Assembly: GCA_936432065.2 (NCBI GenBank)
Contig: OW386289.2
Location: forward strand, 168,763,348 to 168,827,347
DNA: 64,000 nt
Reading direction: 5' to 3'
DNA from: Rutpela maculata
Lineage: Eukaryota > Arthropoda > Insecta > Coleoptera > Cerambycidae
Both the position numbers and the translations under genes were made by a program. Below, one piece after another: positions 56,201-64,000 of this stretch. Below the pieces are notes generated by a model, which saw nothing but the letters and a program-made list of their open reading frames with translations, was not told where the DNA came from and did not search any database. The first letter of the stretch is position 1. Each line of letters begins with the position of its first letter.

Positions 56201-56785
56201 ATAATAGGCTACTTTATTAGCTCTAAATTGCCTCCAGATGATGTGAACATGGTTGGCGAAACCCACTCGAGATGTACGTGTGAACTAGTTCAGTGTTTAT
56301 GTCACATCTTAAGAGTTCTAACTATCTCAGAATTAGAACAGTAGAACAAATTCATTTGATAGTTTTTGTAATATATTTTAAGATAAAATGTATGTATTTT
56401 AAATCTACCAACTAAAAAAAATTTAATGGAAAACTAGTAGAATATTTAGATTTGATGAGGCTGTGCCCCTAACAGGCAATCGCGACAGATGGCGAATGCG
56501 AATGCTGTCGAACAAGAAAGGTCAACTAGAATAATACATGAATCATAAAGCATCTGCCAGGAAATTCACAAAATTTTAACAAAATATTGGGGCACCATTT
56601 AATAACAAAGTAATAAGCACTTGTTTGTGTTCAATTATCAAAAAATTTCCAAAGAAAAATAATATAAAAATTTGATCCTAAATAATGTGACAAAACAGTG
56701 GATTATTGTGAAGTCAAATTATACTACAAAAACCTAATAAAAACAATATTGCTAGGTATTAAAAATCACATGACTTACCTGCCAT
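47236..56785 (-). CDS. DM9-repeat protein 2
   Basis: Paralogue of the gene at 34951-43177. Exons: 56785-56779 (ATGGCAG only), 53198-52999, 52464-52321 and 47325-47236, giving 146 aa. Exon lengths 7/200/144/90 equal those of gene 1 apart from gene 1's extra exon, and all intron phases agree. Repeat 1 shows AYYWVDTVARGGIPTTAL, QIYVGRAFHEGDWIPAKVI and VAYVAYNGEE. Repeat 2 shows CEQRFDWVPAHGGNIPG, LYIGRVHYEGSHTVGK and the end YEILVLRA. There is no signal peptide and no cysteine-rich insert. DM9 proteins are generally linked to sugar binding and immune response; this role is inferred from the family. The gene spans 9.5 kb because its introns contain a full LINE, a MITE and older LINE pieces. Confidence 0.9.
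47690..47770. repeat. Left part of a dispersed repeat split by the LINE
   Basis: AACGTTCTGACAGAAAAATT followed by ACTGGAAAGTAACTATATAT resembles 59702-59757. The next part of that repeat (GGGAGG-G-CAGTTTG-AAACTAATGTT-type) occurs on the other side of the LINE, at about 51415-51500. Confidence 0.45.
48157..50946 (-). CDS. LINE ORF2: APE endonuclease + reverse transcriptase, open
   Basis: The frame is uninterrupted. The first Met in the frame is at 50709, but the endonuclease N-terminus (FHQNIQSIRNKRNEIECYLL, VLCFSEHWLS) is encoded upstream in the same frame, so translation must begin earlier. Endonuclease motifs are GDFNIHF and LSDHKAIVLEL. RT motifs are FGFRSGKSTTDALNKMV, IFCDLSKAFDCVQHDIL, GVPQGSVLGPLLFIIYVNDL, the catalytic FADD in LVLFADDTTMI, and LGVIMD. 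The C-terminus is FFNKLPPDIK then YYSFDEFLSDVLY. It nicks target DNA and reverse-transcribes the element RNA at the break. With over 900 codons and no stop, it may be a recent insertion. Confidence 0.92.
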   Translation of the reverse strand, partial: SKSTSDKFSIFHQNIQSIRNKRNEIECYLLNLYNSFKNSYNVLCFSEHWLSINEIEFFQIQGYVLASSFSRTQRTHGGTMILIKNNIDFQPLEKVVQLSQEMICELSAIKIVQYDIIIITLYRSPDGDFNLFLNILHEVFELIRVLNKKVVITGDFNIHFNSDTLRNLKFSDFINSFDFTCLVNEPTRKSNCLDNFFLNFHSFHNTSYAVDTNLSDHKAIVLELDIINEPPKLNKIRYRPVTQVGLNILYNNLNTVDWNFVNDKKLNIDEKFQIFLNILVEQIDVAFPIKVKNVVPEKTKIEWYNDELRGMREHLNFLYYLKKQYPNLTGICDRVNQYRQFYRRKIEYYKKNANESFISRSTNMAKASWDIVNSKRVNKKCTINDCNLNANDFNNFFINIAFETTKNISSTVDPISLVTSMANKNDFIFSEISFIEMRDLLKNIKNNPSKDIYDVNINIIKYVQDVIIIPLTKLVNLCINSGTFPQCLKISKVIPLFKKGDVNDMNNYRPISIIPTLGKIIEKVLFRQLVTFFESNNILPNCQFGFRSGKSTTDALNKMVESIIVAFENKNFAGSIFCDLSKAFDCVQHDILVNKLKKYGLNTSAINFIKSYLTGRDQITIYNGISSSSGKVKFGVPQGSVLGPLLFIIYVNDLPNHINDTSLVLFADDTTMININSNPNNLLQDMQLSQLKASDWFRSNKLYLNNSKTQTMFFSTRCLDHFDNPDNVKSLGVIMDPHLRWDQHVDYLCVKLSKVVYLIRNLMTELPENVVKTVYFSLFQSVFSYAILTWGHSSHLYRIFSLQRRVMRIISRLTFRQDVKQKFIGMNILTVPSYYIRTALMYVKQNLDKYVSHSDIHEHDTRHRDQVCLNYTRLVKSQNAINYYGPKFFNKLPPDIKQLPEKKFNFRIKEILLNGAYYSFDEFLSDVLY
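50954..51395 (-). pseudogene. LINE ORF1 with one internal stop
   Basis: From 51395 the frame reads through GYLSVYRLHPDTTADDLDAC, the partner of the ISLHVTRLKPTTKPDDLK block of the other LINE. A TAG near 51047 ends it after FVDHV. The same frame then continues with NPKIWPDGAAVRTFTFPNQN, the conserved C-terminal signature, and ends near 50954. A single substitution has therefore truncated ORF1. The 5' end of ORF1 seems short compared with LINE ORF1s, so a 5' truncation is likely. Confidence 0.75.
52103..52270. mobile_element. 168-bp MITE with ~65-bp near-perfect inverted ends
   Basis: GGGCCGGTTTTTCAATGCGA begins the element and its exact complement ends it. The pairing runs to about AACCAGAAGTTTAGA, leaving a loop of some 35-40 bases. 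The flanks TAA and TCA could be a decayed 3-bp TWA target site as in PIF/Harbinger elements. High arm identity suggests recent insertion, or selection on the fold. In a DM9 gene 2 intron. Confidence 0.85.
53265..53325 (+). pseudogene. Tiny LINE RT scrap
   Basis: Plus-strand codons read GVPQGSVLGPPLFLL and then a stop. This is the conserved RT block before the catalytic box. Nothing around it extends the match. Confidence 0.55.
53830..54600 (-). pseudogene. Decayed LINE reverse transcriptase
   Basis: In minus-strand order the frames give SVLPSILELFEPLI, then VDLIYTFLLKAFDSV (the DFSKAFD block), then SGVPQRSRTGPFLFLF, then YADDLKFYDIT. The RT motifs are in correct order but interrupted by stops and shifts. 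An old insertion in intron 1 of DM9 gene 2. Confidence 0.75.
54601..56778. other. Intron 1 of DM9 gene 2, no feature recognised
   Basis: AT-rich sequence without coding frames or clear inverted repeats. Confidence 0.4.
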
Positions 56786-56830
56786 TGTTAATGCTAGTAG
56801 AACCAGAAATACTTGAACAGTATGAAGCCT

Positions 56831-56893
56831 GAGATAACTTTAATCTCCCCATATATATAGAGAGTATACCTACCTACACTTTTTATCTTATCT
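56831..56893 (-). promoter_or_regulatory. Putative DM9 gene 2 promoter: TATA box and GATA motifs
   Basis: On the minus strand the order is AGATAAGATA (56884-56893), TATATATA (about 56851-56858), and a TTATCTCA site (about 56830-56837), with the ATG at 56785. The TATA-to-ATG distance fits a 5' UTR of roughly 40 bases. Gene 1 also has tandem GATA sites just upstream. Confidence 0.5.
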
Positions 56894-57198
56894 CATAACC
56901 ATTACCATATTAAGGTAAAAATAATTATGGGTACGACTACTTGTTTACTAGACACTCATATCATTTAGGCATTTAAAAAAAATAGTTTTACTTTACTAAT
57001 GGCTCCTAATTTAAAAATTATGTATATTTGTCAAATTAGACTTGGGAACAAAGGTTGATAACCAATACATTAAGATTCCAACAGAAGTATTTGTATAAAT
57101 AGATCTCTTATTACACCTATAGGTACTAAAAATAAAACTGATATAACAATATAACACAAATATGTTATAAGCATTAAATAGATTATCTTTTAATCCGA
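56894..57198. other. Spacer between DM9 gene 2 and VPS16 3' end
   Basis: About 300 bp holding distal promoter sequence of DM9 gene 2 and the 3' UTR of VPS16. ATTAAA on the minus strand lies a few bases after the VPS16 stop and is the only poly(A)-like signal seen. Confidence 0.4.
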
Positions 57199-60100
57199 TT
57201 ATTTTCTGGATTCTAACTGCATAATCATTGTGTTAATTTTTTCGGACAGCTGTGTCTGAGGGAATTGAGTATTGCACTTGCTTTGAACGTACAGAAGACC
57301 CTGTACATCTCTTTGGTGGAAGGCTATGTCGGCAGCTTCCTCTAGACACCTAAAAGAGAATTTTAAAATTGTAGGACTACATTTTAGATAAAAGAACGTC
57401 AATTATATTTCCTATTTACAGTCCATTTCTGAGATATAAGATATTTAAAAAATGCTATAAAATGACAGACATCAGTAATTAATGTATAGAGTGTTTTTTA
57501 GACAGAGGGTATGTTAAAATTTTTTACTAAAACTGTAGTCTATTGATAACCTAAGGAACAATATGTACAAGGGTGCTGTAAAACTATTTATAAAGTGCCT
57601 TGAAAAATCTATTTTGCTGTAACAATATCCTTAATACCATCATAAAGTGACTTGTGGACTAAAAGGGCCCATCCTTATGAAGGTTGTTAAGGCCTTTTTA
57701 AATTCCATCATAAAACTCCTTAGTGAGGCATAGTGCCGCTCTTGAAAACCTTGTTCGGGCCGTTTTAAAACCTTTCTTAAAACCTATTTTAAACCTGTCT
57801 GAAGCTTTTTTATTAGCTTCCTGCATTTCTAGAAAACATCTAGAAGGCTACCTTAAAACTGGTTTTTAAAACTCTTTAAGTCCTTATTAGAACCGAGAAG
57901 CTATAAGAATGTCCACGAAGGAATCCAAATAATTTTATTATTGCATTTATTTTTTCTAAACTGATTTAAGCAACCACACCATCAGACTTATTGAAGATAA
58001 TATGGAATTTGAAATTTATAAAGCGTAAAGTGGCACTATAATTTCTTTTGACAATGTTAAATAATAATTCCAAAGTCATAAAATGAAGTACAAAAACCAT
58101 TTTTCAAATCTGAGTGAAAGCTGGTATGATTAAATTGTATATCAATATAAATTAGTATATGTTGAACACTCTCTAACGTAGGCAAATTGAGAGTATTGAG
58201 AGTATTACAAGTGATTAAGAATAGGCTTTAGTTAGTTTTTTTTACTACTTTTACTCTTTTTGTTTGAATAGGTTTAGAATGGCTAGAAAGGTAGAAATTT
58301 TAAGATTGAGAAAAAAAATTCTGATGTCTGTAACTTTTTTGTGCACCCGATTACTCTGGAATGATATGATTTGAAATTTGATACACCTATGTACTGTAAT
58401 AATTATATTTTGATCGTATTCTATTGAAGGGTTGGGGGGCAAGCAAGAGTAAATAAAATTGGGATTTAAAGTATGTACAAGCAGCCAAGGTCTCAAAAAT
58501 TTGTTTGGCATCAGCCACCCCCACTACCACCAAGTAGTGATTCCCTAGGCAGCATATTTTCTAAATAAGAGTTAATGTACAAAAACAAATATATAATTTA
58601 TGCATGTAGACATGATCGTGAATACAAACCATGAAATTGAAAAAAAATTAGATCTATGTATGTTTAAAAATAAACATTTTATTGAAGTTCCATCTGTAAA
58701 TTATGGATTTAATCTCTCATCAGTGTTTCCTAGAATGTTTCATAAATATGCAATCAGCAATTAGACTGGATAAATGGATAAACGTACTCAGGTCAACGTA
58801 ATATTTGTTCTGTGATTAAGTGTTTATTAACAAATTTTCAACTTTCCTATAAGATAAGATAAGGAACATTTCTAGAAACACTTTGGGAAAGGATTGTGTT
58901 TAAACTTTACGACAAATCAAACAATACCCTTGGGATGTATACAAAAACTATTGGTTTTACACATTTGTCAATAACCACGTAATAGTAAATCCAAGTTTTA
59001 GATAATTTCCGAATAACATGGCTATGAGTTGTTTTCATAAAAATGTTATCAAAATTTGTGTAAGGTATCAAAGCAAACAGCACCGGTGTGCTATGTTATA
59101 GACTTGATATGAGACATAATAGACAGGAAAGGTGCTGAAGGAATTCCCCATTTTTCTGAATATATTTAGATTATGAAATCCACTGTGATGTGGGATTAAA
59201 TTTCTTAAAAGTCTTGGAAGTTTAACGAACTGTTATAACTAATTTTTACTTCCTTCGCTTACCAAGGCGCAAGGGGAAGTATTGTAATTTATTGTGAAAA
59301 AATCAGCCTCCAAAATTTTTTCGAATTTTCATGTTTCAAACTAAGTAGATTTTGAAAATTAAGGTCTTTCAATTCCAACAGTCTATCTGTCAAAGCTATA
59401 TCTAAAAACTTATTTAACAGAAAAATAATATAGGTATATTACCACCGAGGAAATGGGATATACTTTAGTGAAAACACACAGGGTGGACACTAAAAATAAC
59501 AATGAATGAAAAATGTGACAGACAGTTAAAACAATTGTCTGCTTTAGTGGAAAATATACAGGGTGTTCACTCTAAAAAATAATTAATTAAGAAACGATGG
59601 TGGAAATAATATTTGAAATATTGGTAGTTGATACTATTATCCAGAAAGAAAACTGATATACTTTAAAAAAATATATATAAAGGGTGGTCACTCTAAAAAA
59701 ATAACGTTCTGGCAAAAAAAAAATTGATTGGAAAATAGCTAGCTATATACTTAACATGTTAAGTTCATTCTCTCGTGGGAAACTAATCAACAAAATAGTC
59801 TTTTAAAAGTATAATAGGGAGGCGGCAGTTTGTAAACTAATGTTTGCCTATGGGGGATTTCACAAATGTTACAAGGTGTTTCAAAGGGGAGGAAAACACG
59901 TTTTGGCAACATCGACGACAAAAAATACCTACTGGCAACTCTTCTAGACCCCAGATTTAAAACCAGTTTTTTTATAAGAATCAGGCTAAAATATCCTGTC
60001 AAATTATTCTGCTGGAGGATTAAAAAAATAGTTGTGATGATTCATATTCAAGCAGTGATAGTGAAAGTGGTTCTTCTCCTTCCAGTAAACAAAGTAAGAG

Positions 60101-63100
60101 AGACTCAGATAATGTTACTGCTGATATTCACAACACTTTTTGGAGTTTTTGGGACTGTTTTGAGAAAGTGGCGAAAACGTTTCGGAGAAAAGTTCAATGG
60201 CCAAGGAGATTGTTTATATGAAAGGAGCACGGATTCATAGAAACCAATATTTTTGTTTTTTTTTTCTAGTGCCACCCCTATAAATTAGCCCCAGCTGGAA
60301 CGTTTCTGATTTTGAATAACTGAATATAATAAACATTAAAAAAAAATCATCAAAATCCGACCTGTTTCTGCGGATTCCAAAGCCAAAATCTTCATTGACT
60401 CGACTAAAAAGACAAATATATAAACATATGAGAGTTTAATATATTTGGCTATTTTTCTACATGTTGGAATGTACTAGCAAACAATTGCGTGATGAAAAAT
60501 AAACCTGTTTCTATCGAATCTGACATGAATTTTTATGTTTCGATTTTTTGTAAAATTAATATTACAATTTTCAATAAATTATTGATTTGTTTAATTCAAA
60601 ATAAGCACTTACCCAACTTTGATGCAATATTTTACTTTGATATCCTCGCTAACTTTCGATAAATACTTTAGTGCTTCTTGTCTATTATCATTCTGAAGGC
60701 AAACATCAACAAATGGGGCGTATCCTACAGGCGACCTTTTTATTTTTGAAAATTTTTCTAGTTCTATCCAGTCTTTACTTTGTGCCAAACTGTCTATCTT
60801 CAGCCACCAATACCTAAGAAAAAATGGAAGCATGAATGTAGCATGTAAAGATTTCTGGAGAACTTAGTAATATATATTGTACATTGTTACTAGGACCTGG
60901 AACTAGATAGATTCACCACATACACTTTTACATTAAAAAAAAAAAAATGTCAAAATTGGATCTAGTCTGGCAGTGTCCTGTTTTAGACTTTCGCCTTCGA
61001 CAAATTGCAGACTTCTATGGAGTGGCAGGTCTCTATAAAAATATATTCTCTTATACTATATCAACTGTATAATTATATTAATTTGGGGAGGAGAGGGAAT
61101 ATCACCCCTGTCGCCTCCCCTAAAATCTGCTCCTGGTAAGTGTATCAAGTTATTGAAGTTTCTCTGGTTTTCCTACTGGACATTAATGGAAAATGTGACA
61201 TTATCATTATATCATTGATCTTTCTGAAGAAGCGGCAGGTCTCTGTAAAAATATATTCTTTTATACTGTAATGTGTTACAACCCTTAGAATGAATGTAGT
61301 GTATTTGCACCTACTCGAAAAAGAACCTACCAGAAGATTCCAAAGTGACATCTGGAATTATCGAGAGAATGGTGGCGTCATCACAGAACAATCGAGATCT
61401 GTCATTTTTAGGTATAAAAGACCGATCGCATTCTCGGCGAGTAGTTCAGAAGTTCAGAAAGTTCAGAAAATATAGAAAGTGAGGTTAAGAGTTCAAAGAT
61501 AAACAAAGTAATAAACATTGTGATTTTAGTCAGTAAAGTGTATTTCAATTAATAATAGTATTGTGAAGTATCCAGTAAATATTTAATAAAGTGTGTTAGT
61601 GGACATCTCTTGTTATAATTTTTGGAACCCACGGAATTTGCGAGGGTGGTTTCCTAAGGGTGGAAACACGTTACAATACTATATCAACTGTATAATTATA
61701 TTAATTTGGGGAGGAGAGGGAATACCACCCCTATCGCCTCCCCTAAAATCTGCTCCTGGTAAGTGTATCAAGTTATTGAAGTTTCTCTAGTTTTCCTACT
61801 GGACATTAATGGAAAATGTGACATTATCATTATATCATTGATCTTTCTGAAGAAGGTAGAAACCAGGTCAATAATTTCGATTGCCACAATATTTTGCATG
61901 TTTGTATTTTAAAAAGAGCGAAAGAAATAGAAGACTTGACCAGAATGACAATTGTAATAATATAATAGTAATGTACTTTTAAAAACCAAACCTATATTCA
62001 CCTTTTATCGGGTATTTTGAAATCGTTCCGAAACTTTTCTGCTAGCTTTGTCTCGTTCATTTCTAGAAGAAGCTTGCAAGTGATATGAACAGATTTTCCA
62101 ACAAACTTATTTCTACCGCCGGGCAGTTTTTCCTCAACATCTCTTTGAAACCTCAACAATTTCAATGCCTCATCGCACATACTTGCATACAAGTCTTTCC
62201 GGCCCTTTTTATAAGCTTCCAGAGCAGACGTCAATAGAGAGTCCCTCATATGATTCTTCTGAAAAGGAAAAGAAATGCTTAATTCATTGGCTAGATAGGG
62301 AGGAGGTCAGCTTACCTTGTCATCCAAACTTTCAAGAATAAAAGTCTGTGCTTGAGCACCAAAGTCGTCCTCCTGTATGTATATCTCATTTAAAGCTTGT
62401 GTGTTGTGCTCCTTGCAGTATTTTATATAAAGGGACTGTGCTACTGGAAAGTTTCTTATGGTCATCTAAAACAATAATAATAATACCAACGATATACAAA
62501 GATATCATTGCAGTATTAGCAAGTAAAATCTACAATCACCTGTTAAGGTACCAGATACTTCCAGAGGATCAGATAAGATAGAAAGACTAGTGAGTAGACT
62601 GTCAAATCCCTGAAAATTTATTGTGTGTGTCCAACAAACAGACTTCATGGAAACCGCAATGAAGGAATGAAAAACGGAAATGTGGCTCTACCACTTGAAA
62701 GGTCAAATAAGAACAAGGCACATGCAGATTAAAGTGAGGAATTTTCTAGGGAGATTCTCTCTCACCTTTACTGTGTTGTCTGGCACTCCTGTCAAACCAA
62801 CTGAACAAACAGAGACTTGGCTTCAAAGTCAGTGGGAAAAACAGAATAAACCACAGGAGATTCTCTCTCACCTTTACTGTTTTGCCTGGCACTTCTCCTG
62901 TCAAACCAACTGAACAAACAGAGACTTGGCTTCAAAGTCAGTGGCAAAAACAGAATAAACCACAGGAGATTCTCTCTCACCTTTACTGTTTTGCCTGGAA
63001 CTTCTCCGGTCAAACCAACTGAACAAACAGAGAGTTGGCTTCAAAGTCAGTGACAATAAACCATGGGAAATTCTCTCTCGAAACGAAATTTTGATAACAA

Positions 63101-64000
63101 TGAAAGTTTTCAGTAAAATATTTGAATATTCCGAAAGATCTCAAAGGAAACTTTCCCAGAATTTTGGAAACTCAAATATTTTATTGAAAACTTTAATTTT
63201 TAGCATAATCTCATTCTGGGAACTTTCAAATAGAAAGTTTCCTTTACCCATCTCTGGTGTTTTGATGACAATGCGGATGAATTTAGGTACCGAGGTACCG
63301 GAACCGTAAGAACATGCATAGGCTTCCCCTGTGATCCGCTTTGGTCCTGAAAGGGTTCAGCTGTTGGAGGAGACATCTCCAACATCACCTAAAGGGCCCA
63401 AAAACCTGGAATGAGCTCCAACAAAGCCAAATCAGAATGGCGCGTACGAGGGATCGGTGAATGGTTTTCAGCTACAGCTGAGAATGTATGTTAATAATAA
63501 TAATTTTTGTGGGTGAAAGACCTTGGCCGATGGCAATTTATTTGTTAACATAACCAATAAAGTACTATTGCTAATAGTAGATTAAAAAATGATAACACAA
63601 TGGAGCAAAGAATAAGCCGTCTTTTAACAAACAAAATAGGAACAGCTGCTGACACTTTGTATGCTTCTACGTTTCAAAGAATTGACTACTTAAGTTAAGG
63701 CCATGGTTTATTGGTTCTATGAATAATAAATTCACTATACCGAGGTTGCAATTTGGAAATTTAATAAAACTTACCTTAAAATCACCTAAGGGCATCTTCT
63801 CCCTCAGTTTTAAAATAACCATATACACCAAATCGGTGTCACCACTTTCAATAGCTTTAACTAAAGCTGGCGTGTTCTCTCCCAATTCCAACAGCAACTT
63901 GACTTGCTCGCTGGCTTTCGACTCGTAATCTAAAAGCTAAAAGCATACATGTCGCTGATATAAAAAATGAACCAAAATTAATACCTTTATGGCCAACTTC
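57199..64000 (-). CDS. Vps16: VPS16, C-terminal part (HOPS/CORVET subunit), runs off the window
   Basis: VPS16 is a core subunit of the HOPS and CORVET tethering complexes that drive endosome-lysosome fusion, working with VPS33. Exons in coding order: 64000-63985 (partial), 63936-63775, 62465-62316, 62258-62002, 60813-60613 and 57349-57199, all in frame and GT-AG, giving about 311 C-terminal residues. Conserved blocks in order are LLDYESKASEQVKLLLELG, KAIESGDTDLVYMVILKL, MTIRNFPVAQSLYIKYCKEH, KLAEKFRNDFKIPDKRYWWL, DWIELEKFSKIKRSPVGYAP and LEEAADIAFHQRD. These form the alpha-solenoid VPS16 C-terminal domain. The N-terminal beta-propeller must lie to the right of the window. Introns carry a solo LTR, tandem repeats and a hAT fragment. 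Confidence 0.94.
59480..59890 (+). repeat. Dispersed repeat with recurring CAGGGTG-CACTCTAAAAAAT unit
   Basis: Three spaced copies of a block like ACAGGGTG(G/T)(A/T)CACTCTAAAAA occur near 59479, 59558 and 59681, each preceded by a TTTAGTG- or CTTTAAAAAAA-like lead. The 3' part (59700-59890) matches the two flanks of the LINE in DM9 gene 2. Confidence 0.5.
59890..60240 (+). pseudogene. hAT (ZBED-like) transposase fragment
   Basis: The plus-strand frame reads IDDKKYLLATLLDPRFKTSFF, the LLDPR-K block typical of hAT transposases of the ZBED/BED-finger type. It continues in a shifted frame through a Ser-rich segment (DSYSSSDSESGSSPSSK). No terminal repeats were found. It is antisense to VPS16. 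Confidence 0.7.
61025..61857. repeat. ~210-bp tandem duplication, second copy split by an LTR
   Basis: The unit beginning GCAGGTCTCTATAAAAATAT and ending GATCTTTCTGAAGAAG occurs at 61025-61234 and again from 61235. The second copy is interrupted after TTTTATAC and resumes at 61676 with ATACTATATCAACTG. The two copies are more than 95 percent alike by eye. Confidence 0.85.
61267..61675 (+). mobile_element. Solo LTR, 409 bp, 4-bp TSD (ATAC)
   Basis: It begins TGTAATGTGTTACAACCC and ends GGAAACACGTTACA, so it has TG...CA ends and short inverted termini (TGTAAYGTGTT). ATAC flanks both sides (61263-61266 and 61676-61679), and the uninterrupted duplicate copy has a single ATAC. Inside are a TATAAAAG box at 61413, GTTCAGA repeats and AATAAA sites. 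A 4-bp duplication suggests a Ty3/gypsy-type parent. The plus orientation is inferred from the TATA and AATAAA order. No internal region remains. Confidence 0.85.
62751..63080. repeat. Minisatellite, ~105-bp unit, three copies plus a partial
   Basis: The unit starts GAGATTCTCTCTCACCTTTA and contains CAAACCAACTGAACAAACAG and GGCTTCAAAGTCAGTG. Copies begin at about 62751, 62857, 62966 and (partial) 63067, so the period is 101-109 bp. Located in a VPS16 intron. Confidence 0.9.
63101..63195. repeat. Imperfect 95-bp hairpin beside the minisatellite
   Basis: TGAAAGTTTTCAGTAAAATA near 63101 pairs with TATTTTATTGAAAACTTTAA near 63176-63195. Small insertion-like palindrome in the same VPS16 intron. 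Confidence 0.55.

Noticed and set aside
57580..57900. Repeated TTTTAAAACC-like words in a VPS16 intron
   Set aside because: Spacing is irregular and the words are too short and AT-rich to call a structured repeat.
62792..63013. Open frame across the minisatellite
   Set aside because: The frame simply repeats because the DNA unit repeats; no start context or family match.

Overview
This is a nuclear genome fragment from an insect. The genes are split by short GT-AG introns, intergenic DNA is AT-rich, and the window is packed with insect-type mobile elements (piggyBac, hAT and Tc1/mariner remnants, LINEs, a Penelope-like element, short inverted-repeat elements). The order cannot be settled by eye; a beetle would fit, but that is a guess.

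Six host genes can be read exon by exon. From left to right they are: DCAF13/Sof1 (+, 8006-9539), a nucleolar WD40 ribosome-biogenesis protein; CstF2/CstF-64 (-, 16670-24252), the RNA-binding subunit of cleavage stimulation factor; ANAPC4 (+, 26462-34831), an anaphase-promoting complex scaffold subunit; two tandem paralogues of small DM9-repeat proteins (-, 34951-43177 and 47236-56785); and the C-terminal half of VPS16 (-, 57199 to beyond the right edge), a HOPS/CORVET tethering subunit. CstF2 and ANAPC4 are head to head over 2.2 kb. ANAPC4 and the first DM9 gene are tail to tail with stop codons 119 bp apart. The three rightmost genes all read leftward. Apart from the DM9 pair the genes are housekeeping functions with no evident shared pathway.

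The rest is mostly repeats. Positions 2535-7225 hold a 4.7 kb palindrome whose arms are tandem arrays of a ~604 bp unit, itself made of four related ~140-180 bp sub-repeats. A 2.5 kb piggyBac element flanked by TTAA lies at 10401-12925. Decayed LINE pieces fill 12990-16190. CstF2 introns hold a dead hAT transposase, an R2-like reverse transcriptase remnant, a long inverted-repeat pair and a 318 bp hAT-type element with a perfect 8 bp target duplication. The large ANAPC4 intron holds a nearly intact two-ORF LINE and a 708 bp fold-back element. DM9 gene 1 introns hold a 5S-rRNA-like SINE, small inverted-repeat elements, LINE debris and a Penelope-like element. DM9 gene 2 holds a second two-ORF LINE. 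VPS16 introns hold a solo LTR inside a tandem duplication and a ~105 bp minisatellite.

The two DM9 genes are the most interesting host locus. Each starts with a 7-nt coding exon, all shared introns are in identical places, both have GATA-type motifs just upstream, and gene 1 alone carries an 81-codon Cys/Pro-rich exon that can be skipped without breaking the frame.
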